DNA from: Neomesorhizobium albiziae
GTDB taxonomy: Bacteria > Pseudomonadota > Alphaproteobacteria > Rhizobiales > Rhizobiaceae
NCBI RefSeq assembly: GCF_900114255.1
Contig: NZ_FOSL01000003.1
Coordinates: forward strand, 317,501-381,500
Direction of reading: 5' to 3'
Length of the DNA stretch: 64,000 nt
Part shown: positions 31,597 to 40,247 of the stretch, one piece after another
Layout: each line of letters opens with the position of its first letter
Position numbering within the stretch: the stretch's first letter is position 1
Translations under genes and position numbers: made by a program
Notes under the pieces: model-generated
Told to the model about the DNA's origin: nothing
The model's input: only the letters and a program-made list of their open reading frames with translations
Databases searched by the model: none

Positions 31597-31629
31597 ACAA
31601 GGCCCGTGGGAGGTTCCCGCGGGCCTTGT
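31597..31629. terminator. Hairpin between the RND pump and DUF3309 genes
   Basis: A 15-bp stem (ACAAGGCCCGTGGGA with TCCCGCGGGCCTTGT, one G-U pair) has a 3-base loop and lies 33 bases past the pump stop. It lacks a T-run on the minus strand, so its role as terminator rests on stem strength and position. Confidence 0.6.
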
Positions 31630-31662
31630 TGATTTCGGCACCTGGCAGCAGTTGGCCGGCTT

Positions 31663-34600
31663 CTACTCGGCAGCCTTCGGGTAGGCGACTTTAGGCTTGA
31701 CCGGCCCCACATGTGCCGGCACATCGACCGCCTTTCCGCGCCCGAACATCCGCTTCTTGATCTTCCCGAGCCAGCCGACATCGCCCACCTTGCGGGTGTC
31801 GCGGGTGAACACCATCAGCATCGAAGGGGTCACCACGAGCGTCAGTACCGTCGCGAAGGACAGGCCGAAGACGATCGCCGACGACAGCGCGATCCACCAC
31901 TGCGTTGACGGCGCGTTGATCGTCGTCTCCTGATGGAAGATTTCGAGCCCGAGGCCGAAAGCGATCGGCAAGACGCCGAGGATCGCGGAAACGGCGGTCA
32001 GAACCACCGGACGGGCACGCTCACGGCAGGTCTGCATGACCGCATCGTATTTGTTCCAGCCCTCCTCGCGCAGCCGGTCGTAAGTATCGATCAGCACGAT
32101 GTTGTTGTTCACCACCACGCCGGCCAGCGCGATGAAACCGATGCCGGACATCACAATGACGAAGGTCTGGCCTGTCGCGAGCATGCCGAGCAGTGCGCCT
32201 ACAATCGCCATCACAACGCAGGTAAGCACCAGCACGACGCTGGTGAACTTGTTGAACTGCGCGAGCAGCACGATGAAGATCAGGAACATCGCCGCGCCAA
32301 AGGCATTGGTGAGGAAGGAGGCGGCTTCCGCGCTGTCCTCATTCGAGCCGGCCAGCTTCCAGTCGACACCCGGCTTGGCCATGTCCCCAACCACTTTGGT
32401 GACCGCCGCCTGTACCTCCGCCACCTGGAAACCATTCGCGACGTTGGCCTGGATGGTGATCGTGCGCTTGCCGTCGATGCGGTTCAGGATGCCGACGGTC
32501 GATTCCGGCTTGCGGGTGACGAAGTTCGAGATCGGCACCGAGCCATCGGCCGTTTCGACCCGCAACTGGTCGAGGGCGGCCAGTGTGCGCCGGTCCTCCG
32601 GCAGGCGAAGGCGAATATCGACCGCGTCGTCGACGCCCGCCGGCCGATACTCCGTCAGCTTGAGGCCGGTCGTCACCAGTTGCACGACCGTGCCGACGGC
32701 GAGTGGGCTGACACCGTATTGAGCAGCCTTGGCGCGGTCGACTTCCAGCGCCCAGTCGACCCCGGGCGGCGGCAGGCCGTCCGACAGGTCGATGACGCCA
32801 GGCACCTTGGCGACAGCCGCCGCCACCTGTTTGGCATAATCGTTCAGCCCGGTCGGATCGACCGCGGAAAGCTGAACCTGGACCGGCTTGCCGGTGGGCG
32901 GACCCGCATCCGGTACGCGGACTTCGACATCGACGCCCGGAATACCGGCCATGGCGACACGCAGATCGTCGAGAATATCGTGTGCCGACTTGCGCTCGCG
33001 CCAGTCGATGAACTCGTAGTTGATGACGCCGACGACGTCCTCCGGGATGTCCTGGCCGCCGCGCGTCTTGCCGACGCGCGTGTAGACTGACTTGATGCCG
33101 GGCCACCCGAGGATACGACGCTCCGCTTCGCGCGTGGCGATATCCATCTCTTCCAGCGAAAGATTGCCGCGGGCGTGGACATAGAGCAGTCCGTAGTCCG
33201 GTTCGACGGTGGGGAAGAACTCGACGCCGTTGCCGTATTTCACATAGGCGTAGAAGCCGCCGCTGAGCAGCGCGACCGTCAGCAGGAGCGCCGTGACCGG
33301 ATAGTGCACCGCCTTCTTCACCACAGCCATGTAAAGGCCGTCCCGCCGGTCCTCCTCGGTATGCAGCGGCGCCTTGCCGATGATCGCTCCGATCGACGGC
33401 GCGAAGATCAGCGCATAGGCCATGGATGCGGCAAGCGTGACGATCAACGTTATCGGCAGGTATTTCATGAAGTCGCCGACGATACCCGGCCAGAACAGCA
33501 GCGGAGAGAAGGCGGCGATGCGGGTGAGCGTCGCCGCGATCACCGGGCCAGCCATGCGTTTGGCGGCTTCTTCGAACGCCTGCGCCTTCGGCATGCCTTC
33601 CGACATGCGCCGCTCGGCATATTCGGTGACGATGATTGCGTCGTCGACCAGCATGCCGACGGCCAGGATCAGCGAGAAGAGCACGATCATGTTGATCGTG
33701 TATCCCATCATCGCGAGCGCCAGGATGCCCATCAGGAACGAGGCGGGGATGGCGAGACCGATCAGCATCGAAGCGCGACCGGACAGCGCGTAGAGGATGA
33801 CGATGAAGACCAGGATGACCGCGATCAACACGTGGTTCTGCAGGTCATTCAGCAACTGGTTGACGAAGGTCGACTTGTCCTGGGTGTAGGTCACCTTCAG
33901 GTCGGGCAGGGTCTGCTTGCTGTCGGCGACGAACCGGTCCGCGACCCTCTTGGCGCCTTCGATCGTCTCGACGACATTGGCGCCGATGCGCTTCTTGACC
34001 TCCAGTACGATGGCCGGCTTGCCGTCGAGACGGGCAATCGTTTCGGCATCCTCGAAGGTTGCGCGCACTGTGGCGAGATCCTGCACCCGCACCACGGCAT
34101 CCGATCTGGCGACCACGGGAAGGTTGGCGACATCTTCCGGCGTCTCGATCAGTGCCGGCACCTTGATAGCGTATTTGCCTTCGGCGCCTTCGATGGAACC
34201 GGCCGCGACAAGGTTGTTCGACGCTCCGATCCCCTCGATCAGCTGATCGAGGCGCATATTGTAGGATGCGAGCTTCATCGGGTCGATGACGGCCTCGACC
34301 ATATCGTCGCGCGCGCCCTGGATCGGCGCTTCCAGCACGCCAGGCACCTCCTCGATGCGATCCTGGAGTTCCTTGGCGGCGGCAGTCAGAGCGCGTTCCG
34401 GGATATCACCCGACAGGGTAACGAACACCACCGGGAATTCCGAGAGGTTCACCTCGTTGACCGTCGGCTCCTCAACGCCGGTCGGCAAATCACGCTTGGC
34501 GTCCTGAACCTTGTTGCGGGTCTCGATGAGCGCGTCGCCCAGATCCACGGAGGGGTCGAACTCGACGATGACGTTCGCGCCCCCCTGGTAGGCGTTCGAC

Positions 34601-34842
34601 TTCATCTCCTTGAGGCCCTTGAGGTTCTTGAGCTGCTGCTCGACCGGCCGCAACAGAAGACGCTCGGCGTCCTCCGGGGAGATGCCCTGATAGACCAGGG
34701 AAACGTACATGATCGGGATTGCGACGTCCGGCTCGGCCTCTTTCGGCACTGCGCGGTAGGCAAGCGCCCCGGCGATCAGCAGGAACACCAGCACCGACAG
34801 CGTCAGGCGCGCATTGTTTATTGCAAGCTTGACGATATCCAT
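31663..34842 (-). CDS. RND efflux pump inner-membrane permease (AcrB-type)
   Basis: This proton-driven trimeric inner-membrane exporter has 1059 residues and the two-fold repeat of RND pumps. Each half opens with a transmembrane helix (MDIVKLAINNARLTLSVLVF) and a large periplasmic loop, followed by a helix bundle. GMLVDDAIIVTEYAERRM holds the conserved acidic pair of TM4, and GVVVNNNIVLIDTYDRLREEG is the second-half counterpart. Substrates are unknown. The membrane-fusion gene ends 20 bases upstream on the same strand; no outer-membrane factor is in the window, so the pump must borrow one. Confidence 0.92.
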   Translation of the reverse strand: MDIVKLAINNARLTLSVLVFLLIAGALAYRAVPKEAEPDVAIPIMYVSLVYQGISPEDAERLLLRPVEQQLKNLKGLKEMKSNAYQGGANVIVEFDPSVDLGDALIETRNKVQDAKRDLPTGVEEPTVNEVNLSEFPVVFVTLSGDIPERALTAAAKELQDRIEEVPGVLEAPIQGARDDMVEAVIDPMKLASYNMRLDQLIEGIGASNNLVAAGSIEGAEGKYAIKVPALIETPEDVANLPVVARSDAVVRVQDLATVRATFEDAETIARLDGKPAIVLEVKKRIGANVVETIEGAKRVADRFVADSKQTLPDLKVTYTQDKSTFVNQLLNDLQNHVLIAVILVFIVILYALSGRASMLIGLAIPASFLMGILALAMMGYTINMIVLFSLILAVGMLVDDAIIVTEYAERRMSEGMPKAQAFEEAAKRMAGPVIAATLTRIAAFSPLLFWPGIVGDFMKYLPITLIVTLAASMAYALIFAPSIGAIIGKAPLHTEEDRRDGLYMAVVKKAVHYPVTALLLTVALLSGGFYAYVKYGNGVEFFPTVEPDYGLLYVHARGNLSLEEMDIATREAERRILGWPGIKSVYTRVGKTRGGQDIPEDVVGVINYEFIDWRERKSAHDILDDLRVAMAGIPGVDVEVRVPDAGPPTGKPVQVQLSAVDPTGLNDYAKQVAAAVAKVPGVIDLSDGLPPPGVDWALEVDRAKAAQYGVSPLAVGTVVQLVTTGLKLTEYRPAGVDDAVDIRLRLPEDRRTLAALDQLRVETADGSVPISNFVTRKPESTVGILNRIDGKRTITIQANVANGFQVAEVQAAVTKVVGDMAKPGVDWKLAGSNEDSAEAASFLTNAFGAAMFLIFIVLLAQFNKFTSVVLVLTCVVMAIVGALLGMLATGQTFVIVMSGIGFIALAGVVVNNNIVLIDTYDRLREEGWNKYDAVMQTCRERARPVVLTAVSAILGVLPIAFGLGLEIFHQETTINAPSTQWWIALSSAIVFGLSFATVLTLVVTPSMLMVFTRDTRKVGDVGWLGKIKKRMFGRGKAVDVPAHVGPVKPKVAYPKAAE

Positions 34843-34862
34843 GACAGACCTGTGTCGAGTCC

Positions 34863-35996
34863 CTAATTAATGCCGCTGTCGGCTTGGCCGGCGAGCTTCT
34901 TGACCAGTTCGGGGTCGACGGCCTCGGGGATCACTTCATCGCCCTCCTTGACCAGATCCTGACCCATGACGATCACCCGTGCATCGGACGGGATACCGCC
35001 AAGCAACAATCCACTTGGCGTGTCGTCGATGATGTCGATCGGGAAAAACCCAACCTTGTTAGCTGAATCGACGGCTCGGATGCCGAGATCGCCATCGTTG
35101 CCGAGCGTCACCACGGAACGCGGCAGCGCCACCGCATCGACAGGTTCGGACCGCAGCGTGATTTCAGCAGTCATCCCGGCCGGCAGCCGCTTGTCCTCGT
35201 TGGGCACCGCCACTTCGATGCGGAAGGTGCGGGTGGCGGCCGAGGCGTCGCGGCTTATGTAACGCAGCGTGCCCTTGACCGTCTCGCCGTTGACAAGCCG
35301 GATGTCGGCGTTGTTACCGAGCTTCAGATATTGCAGGTCGCGCTCGCTCACCTCGCCGATCACCAGCAGCGGGTCGAGATTGATCAGCGTCGCTACTTCG
35401 CCACCCGCCATGATGGCGCTGCCGCGTTCGACCGGTACACGGTCGATAACGCCATTGAACGGCGCATAAATCTCGTTGCGGGCGAGTTCAGCCTTGGCCG
35501 TCTCGCGCTGCGCCTTGGCGGCAGCAAGTGCGGCCCGCGCCTGATCGGCCTGCAACTTGGGTGCGTTGCCGCCCTTGACCAGTCTCTCGGCGGCATCGGC
35601 TTCCGCCTGGCGCTGCGTGACCAGCGTTTCCGCCATATCGACGGCAGCTTCCTTGTCCTCGGCGTCGAGCCTCATGACCAGATCGCCACGGTTGACATGT
35701 TGGCCCTGCTTGACCGGCAGTTCCTTGATGATGCCCATGACGCGAATGGCAAGCAGCGCGCGCTTCTCGGCTTCGGTGTGGCCGGAAATGCGGATCGCTC
35801 GCGCATGATCGAGGCGAGGCGGCGCAATCACCGCGACCTTCCGCAGGGGGGCCTTTGGCTGTTCCGCCGCTTGGGGTTTCTGTTCGGCTTCGGCTGCCGC
35901 GCTGCCGACAGACGAAAACTTTCCTGTTCCCATCCATGCCGCGAAAGCGACCAGCACTATCAAAGCGGCAACCTTGTGGAACCTCATCCGTGGCAT
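34863..35996 (-). CDS. RND efflux periplasmic adaptor (membrane-fusion protein)
   Basis: The 377-residue protein has one N-terminal membrane segment (RFHKVAALIVLVAFAAWMGTG), a short Ala/Glu/Gln linker and the HlyD/MFP layout. A lipoyl-like half (IRISGHTEAEKRALLAIRV, KQGQHVNRGDLVMRLD), a coiled-coil hairpin (VTQRQAEADAAERLVKGGNA to AAKAQRETAKAELARNEIYA), then YAPFNGVIDRVPVERGSAI and a beta-barrel follow in order. It bridges the pump to an outer-membrane channel. It is the first gene of the pump operon. There is no lipobox, so it is anchored by its N-terminal helix. Confidence 0.9.
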   Translation of the reverse strand: MPRMRFHKVAALIVLVAFAAWMGTGKFSSVGSAAAEAEQKPQAAEQPKAPLRKVAVIAPPRLDHARAIRISGHTEAEKRALLAIRVMGIIKELPVKQGQHVNRGDLVMRLDAEDKEAAVDMAETLVTQRQAEADAAERLVKGGNAPKLQADQARAALAAAKAQRETAKAELARNEIYAPFNGVIDRVPVERGSAIMAGGEVATLINLDPLLVIGEVSERDLQYLKLGNNADIRLVNGETVKGTLRYISRDASAATRTFRIEVAVPNEDKRLPAGMTAEITLRSEPVDAVALPRSVVTLGNDGDLGIRAVDSANKVGFFPIDIIDDTPSGLLLGGIPSDARVIVMGQDLVKEGDEVIPEAVDPELVKKLAGQADSGIN

Positions 35997-36158
35997 TTCA
36001 TGTTATCCATGTGGTTCCGGCCCGCTGTCATGCCCAGCGCTTTCGATATGGGTGCGCGGGTCGCCGGATGCAAATTTATACTGCCTTCGCGGGGCAGGCG
36101 GCGGTTTGTATCCCAAAGTTGCATCGCAAAACAGTCACAAATTTTCATGAATCGGCAA

Positions 36159-36182
36159 ATCCTGACAATTGGTTGTCAGGAT
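36159..36182. promoter_or_regulatory. Perfect inverted repeat upstream of the RND operon
   Basis: ATCCTGACAA and TTGTCAGGAT flank TTGG, a perfect 10-bp dyad about 160 bases upstream of the pump adaptor and 10 bases past the cytochrome gene. No T-run follows on either strand. The shape fits a TetR- or MarR-type operator, but no regulator is adjacent. Confidence 0.5.
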
Positions 36183-36191
36183 GTTTTGCAG

Positions 36192-36791
36192 TCAGGGGCA
36201 CGGCGCGCCGGCCGCCACCCAACGCTGGATTGCAAGGAACGTCTCCTCGGCGGAGCCCGGCGCCGGCTCGCGCCCAGGGCCGGGGTCCCATCCCCAACCG
36301 ACAAGTTCGTCCTCGTGCACATGCTTGGCGACCTTTTCCAGCGAGCGCCCGCCATTGCGTTGCGGATCCTTTATCTGGGCGCAGATCTGCTCCGACGACT
36401 TGCCGAACCACACCATCTCGACCGGCGCGAGCTGCCATTTCTCATTGCCCGGCGGTCCATGCGGCACACTTGAGTTCGTCTCGAAGTGACATGTGTTGCA
36501 GCGCAGGCCGGCATTGCCCATGCCCGATCCGTCCAAGCCACGCTGCACGTTGAAGCCATGTACCCTTGTCGTCGCGAATTCGGGGCCGGACCAGCGTGGA
36601 TGATCATCCTCGACGTGGCAGTTGGCGCAGCGCGGATGGGAAAAGACGGCGTAAATCCTTTCCCATTCCTGCAGACCCTTGGCGGTGTCGGCCGCCGACG
36701 GCGGTTCAGGATTTGCGTCCTGCGCGGGCGCGATGCCTGCTCCAACGACGACCAGGGCTGCCGAGGCCAGGGTTACGGCGAGCGCTTTCAT
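36192..36791 (-). CDS. Di-heme cytochrome c of the molybdenum hydroxylase operon
   Basis: The 199-residue protein has a signal peptide (MKALAVTLASAALVVVGAGIAPAQD) and two CxxCH heme sites, C55-A-N-C58-H and C98-N-T-C101-H. It is therefore a periplasmic c-type cytochrome. Its start overlaps the stop of the large oxidoreductase subunit (ATGA), which ties it to that enzyme. It probably takes electrons from the hydroxylase to the respiratory chain, a common arrangement for exported isoquinoline/aldehyde oxidoreductases; the direction is inference. Confidence 0.9.
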   Translation of the reverse strand: MKALAVTLASAALVVVGAGIAPAQDANPEPPSAADTAKGLQEWERIYAVFSHPRCANCHVEDDHPRWSGPEFATTRVHGFNVQRGLDGSGMGNAGLRCNTCHFETNSSVPHGPPGNEKWQLAPVEMVWFGKSSEQICAQIKDPQRNGGRSLEKVAKHVHEDELVGWGWDPGPGREPAPGSAEETFLAIQRWVAAGAPCP

Positions 36792-39061
36792 GCAAACGAC
36801 ACCTCCTTGTTGAGCGGCAGTTTGCGGATGCGTTTCCCGGTCAGAGCGAAGACGGCATTGGCCAATGCCGGAGCCGCGGGCGGCGTGCCGATTTCGCCGA
36901 CGCCGCCCAACTTGTGGTAGTTCTCCAGGATAGCCACTTCGAATTCCGGGCACTGGAAGATGCGCATCGCGTCGTAGTCGTGGAAGTTGGATTGCTCGAC
37001 CATGCCATCGGCGAAGGTGACCTCCTGCCCCATCGCCGCTGACAACCCGTAAACCGCGCCGGAGACCAGTTGTGCCTCGATTATGCCGGGATCGAGCGCG
37101 GTGCCGACATCGGCCGCAATCCACATCTTTTCCAGCCGGATACCCGCCGGGGTGTCGGCGATCTGCACGATCTCACCGACCCAGCTGCCGAACGACAGCG
37201 TGAAGGCAAACCCTTTGGCCTTGCCGGCCGGCAGCGCCTCGCCCCATTTCGCCATCTCGGCGACTTTCTCGACCACCTTCACCGCGGCCGGCTGGGCCGC
37301 CAGCAATTTCCTGCGCATCTCGACAGGATCGAGTTTGCCGGCCGCCGCGAGCTCGTCCATAAAGCATTCGTGGAAGAAGCCGTTGTAGGAATTTCCAACC
37401 GAGCGCCAGAAGCCGACCGGAATGGAAATGGCTGCCGGAATGGCCGTCACCCGATAGTCCGGGATCGTGTAGGGCTGGTCGAACGAGCCTTCGACGATCG
37501 TCTTGTCGGGACCGGGCAGCCACAGCCAGGGAAAGGTGCGGCGCAAAATGCTCGCCATGACCGATGGCGAGGCGATTGCCATGTCGACGGCGACCGGCAT
37601 GCCGTCGTCGCCGAGGCGAGCCCTGAACTTGCCTGCAGCGGCAGGGCGGTAGACGTCGTGGCGGACATCCTCCTCGCGCGTCCATGTCACCTTGACCGGC
37701 CGGCCGTCGGCCTCCTTGGCGATCAGCGTCGCAAACATCGAAAAGTCGACCTCGCCGCGGCGCCCGAAACCGCCGCCCATATAGGTGGTGTGGACATTGA
37801 CGTTGTCCTGACCGACGCCGGCAAGGCCGGCGCAGAGCTGGCGGGTGATGGTGGGTACCTGGTTGGGTGACCAGAGATCGAGAACCCCGTCCTTCAACCG
37901 CGCAGTGGCGTTCATCGGCTCCATGCAGGCGTGGGCGAGATAAGGCACCTCGTAATCCGCCTCGACGAGTTTCTCCCGCGCTACGTCGGCGAAGGCCGTG
38001 TCGACGTTGCCGTCGTCGCGCAGCGCAGAACCGTCCGCCGAGGCCAGCGCATCCTGCAGGGCTTTCGAAATAGCGGCGTTGTCGGCGGGATAGTCTGGCT
38101 CGCCCCACTCCACCGCTATCGCCTCGGCTGCCTTGAACGCCGCCCAGGTATTTTGAGCGATGATGCCGAAGCCATGGCCGTAGGTGGTGTCCATCTGCAC
38201 GATCTTGACCACGCCTGGCATTTTTTCCGCCGCGGAGAGATCGATCTTCGTGGGTTTAGCGCCGAAGCGCGGGCTCATTTTCACCGTGCCGTAGAGCATG
38301 TCCGGCAGATTGACGTCGACCCCGAAGATCGGCGCGCCGGTGACCTTCGCCAGCATGTCGGTGCGCATCTGCGGTTTGCCGAGCAGCCGCCAGTGGGCCT
38401 TTTCCTTCAGCTGCAAGGTCTCCGGCGCCAGGGTTTGGGCATCCACGGCCACCTCGCCATACGTCACCGACTTGCCGGACGGCTGGTGCACAATCGTTGC
38501 GTCGGTGGTCCGGAGTTCGCCGGCCGGAACATCAAGCCTCGTCGCCGCCGCTGCAATCAGCATCTGCCGCGCCGCCGCACCCGCCTGACGCATATTGTCG
38601 AACGCGTCGCGGACGGATGCAGACCCGCCGGTGCCTTGCAGGCCAAGGAACTTGCTGGCCGCACCGAACGCGGCACGTCCGGATTCTGCGATCAGCCCAT
38701 CGTCGAAGAAGGCAAAAGGGCCGCCTTCCGCCAGCATTTCACGGTTGTAGTAGGCGTAGGAAGCCGGACCATGCTCGACCTTGATCGCATCGAGCGCGAC
38801 GTCCAGTTCCTCGGCGACGAGGGCCGCAAGCGTCGTCGTCACGCCCTGGCCCATTTCGGCGCGCGGCACGATGACCGTCACCGTGTTGTCGGCGGCGATC
38901 TTCACATAGGGGTTAAAGGTGACGTTGCCTTCCGCCAGATCGTCGTCGAGCGGATTGGGGAATGGTTTGCGGTAATAAAAATAGCCGACGGCGACGCCTC
39001 CGGCGATTGCGGCAGCGCCGATCAGCAAGCTGCGGCGGGTGATCGTGGCGATGGCGCCCAT
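36788..39061 (-). CDS. Molybdopterin-binding subunit of a periplasmic aldehyde/isoquinoline oxidoreductase
   Basis: The 757-residue protein has an N-terminal Tat-like signal (TITRRSLLIGAAAIAGG). It is the large molybdenum-cofactor subunit of the xanthine-dehydrogenase superfamily, IorB group. Visible blocks include MGQGVTTTLAALVAEELDV, HACMEPMNATARLKDGVLDLWSPNQ, GGGFGRRGEVDFS and GSVGNSYNGF-type C-terminal motifs such as FWRSVGNSYNGFFHE. A small 2Fe-2S subunit precedes it by 2 bases and a cytochrome overlaps its end. A folded Tat-exported enzyme with a periplasmic cytochrome is consistent. The substrate cannot be told: N-heterocycles and aldehydes are both known for the group. Confidence 0.88.
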   Translation of the reverse strand: MGAIATITRRSLLIGAAAIAGGVAVGYFYYRKPFPNPLDDDLAEGNVTFNPYVKIAADNTVTVIVPRAEMGQGVTTTLAALVAEELDVALDAIKVEHGPASYAYYNREMLAEGGPFAFFDDGLIAESGRAAFGAASKFLGLQGTGGSASVRDAFDNMRQAGAAARQMLIAAAATRLDVPAGELRTTDATIVHQPSGKSVTYGEVAVDAQTLAPETLQLKEKAHWRLLGKPQMRTDMLAKVTGAPIFGVDVNLPDMLYGTVKMSPRFGAKPTKIDLSAAEKMPGVVKIVQMDTTYGHGFGIIAQNTWAAFKAAEAIAVEWGEPDYPADNAAISKALQDALASADGSALRDDGNVDTAFADVAREKLVEADYEVPYLAHACMEPMNATARLKDGVLDLWSPNQVPTITRQLCAGLAGVGQDNVNVHTTYMGGGFGRRGEVDFSMFATLIAKEADGRPVKVTWTREEDVRHDVYRPAAAGKFRARLGDDGMPVAVDMAIASPSVMASILRRTFPWLWLPGPDKTIVEGSFDQPYTIPDYRVTAIPAAISIPVGFWRSVGNSYNGFFHECFMDELAAAGKLDPVEMRRKLLAAQPAAVKVVEKVAEMAKWGEALPAGKAKGFAFTLSFGSWVGEIVQIADTPAGIRLEKMWIAADVGTALDPGIIEAQLVSGAVYGLSAAMGQEVTFADGMVEQSNFHDYDAMRIFQCPEFEVAILENYHKLGGVGEIGTPPAAPALANAVFALTGKRIRKLPLNKEVSFA

Positions 39062-39063
39062 TG

Positions 39064-39522
39064 TCAGGCCCCCGCTTTCAGAGACGCCGCGCGCTTGATG
39101 GCGGCGCGGATGCGCGGATAGGTACCGCAGCGGCAGAGATTGCCCCCCATGGCGTTGTCAATGTCTTCGTCGGTCGGGTCGGAAATCTCGTCCAGAAGCG
39201 CCACGGCGGTCATGATCTGCCCGGCCTGGCAATAGCCGCATTGTGCGACCTGCTCTTCCAGCCATGCCTGCTGAACCGGGTGCAGCCTGCCATCCTGGGC
39301 AAGTCCATCGATGGTGAGGACGTTGTCTTCGACGTCGCCGACCGGCAGGACGCAGGAGCGCACCGGCACGCCGCCGACATGCACCGTACAGGCGCCGCAG
39401 GCTGCAATGCCGCAGCCGAATTTCGGACCGAGAATGCCCGCGATGTCTCGCAGCGCCCACAAAAGCGGCATCTCAGGATCGGCGTCGATGTCGATGGCCT
39501 TGCCGTTGACCGTGAGGCGCAT
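39064..39522 (-). CDS. (2Fe-2S) subunit of the molybdenum hydroxylase
   Basis: The 152-residue protein has all eight cluster cysteines. C37, C42, C45 and C57 ([18 protein letters not shown]) belong to the plant-type ferredoxin domain; C95, C98, C130 and C132 ([21 protein letters not shown]) to the helical second-cluster domain. It is the first gene of the operon and lacks its own signal peptide, so it is probably carried out with the Tat-bearing large subunit. This is the IorA/QorA type. A divergent TetR gene shares its 92-base promoter region. Confidence 0.93.
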   Translation of the reverse strand: MRLTVNGKAIDIDADPEMPLLWALRDIAGILGPKFGCGIAACGACTVHVGGVPVRSCVLPVGDVEDNVLTIDGLAQDGRLHPVQQAWLEEQVAQCGYCQAGQIMTAVALLDEISDPTDEDIDNAMGGNLCRCGTYPRIRAAIKRAASLKAGA

Positions 39523-39579
39523 GGGGATACCCTTCGTTGTCGTCCATAGCCCTTAGCGACACCGTCGCTTAAGAACATC

Positions 39580-39604
39580 TTGACAAATTCTGTTATTTTG
39601 TCAA
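39580..39604. promoter_or_regulatory. Dyad operator in the TetR / hydroxylase divergent promoter
   Basis: TTGACAAA (39580-39587) and TTTGTCAA (39597-39604) form an 8-bp inverted repeat with a 9-base spacer. Each arm contains a TTGACA-like -35 element, one per direction. The TetR start is 10 bases downstream. Binding by that TetR is inferred. Confidence 0.65.
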
Positions 39605-39614
39605 TTGAGGAAAG

Positions 39615-40229
39615 ATGGACGGCTCGGCGATCGACGACGGTACACCGCAGACGCTGGAAAGCCTGAAGCGCGCCCGCATCCTCGACGGCGCGATGAAGGT
39701 GTTTCTGGCGTACGGGTTCGCGCGCACGACGATGGACGACATCGCGCGCGCCTCGGACTTGTCACGGCCGGCGCTGTACCTGCTGTTCAAGAACAAGACG
39801 GACATCTACCGCGCCATCGCCGAGACGCTGCTGCGCCACAGCCTCGACACTGCCCGCGCGGCGCTCGCGCGCGACGAACCGTTCGCCAGGCGCATGGAGG
39901 CGGTGGCCGACGAAGCGCTGATCGCGCTGATGCAGACATTCCAGCAGTCCGCCCACGGCGCCGAGATCCTCGACAAGAAGAACAGCCTCGCCGGCGATGT
40001 CGTCGAAACGTGGCGCAACACGATGACCGGCCTGCTGGCGGCGGCGATCGAGGAGGAGGCGGCGCGTGCGGGAACGGACCTCGGCGCCAGCGGGCTGTCG
40101 GCCGCGATGCTTGCAAACCTGCTGCTCGATGGGCTGGAGGGCATGAAGATGCGCAATCCCGACCCGGATGCACAGCGCGAAGGTGCGCGTGGGCTGATAC
40201 GCGCGGTGGAACGCATCCTCAGGCCCTGA
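39615..40229 (+). CDS. TetR-family regulator divergent from the molybdenum hydroxylase
   Basis: The 204-residue protein has a TetR helix-turn-helix at about 20-65 (RILDGAMKVFLAYGFARTTMDDIARASDLSRPALYLLFKNKTD split over the first third) and a helical ligand domain. The start ATG at 39615 follows GAGGAAAG. It is divergent from the 2Fe-2S/molybdenum-hydroxylase operon, with a dyad between them, so it probably represses that operon and itself until a substrate-like ligand binds. The ligand is unknown. Confidence 0.88.
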   Translation: MDGSAIDDGTPQTLESLKRARILDGAMKVFLAYGFARTTMDDIARASDLSRPALYLLFKNKTDIYRAIAETLLRHSLDTARAALARDEPFARRMEAVADEALIALMQTFQQSAHGAEILDKKNSLAGDVVETWRNTMTGLLAAAIEEEAARAGTDLGASGLSAAMLANLLLDGLEGMKMRNPDPDAQREGARGLIRAVERILRP

Positions 40230-40247
40230 ACGGCTTTTTGACAGGCT

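Noticed and set aside
36159-36182. The dyad after the cytochrome gene as its terminator
   Set aside because: No T-run follows on the minus strand and the spacer is TTGG; an operator for the RND operon fits better.
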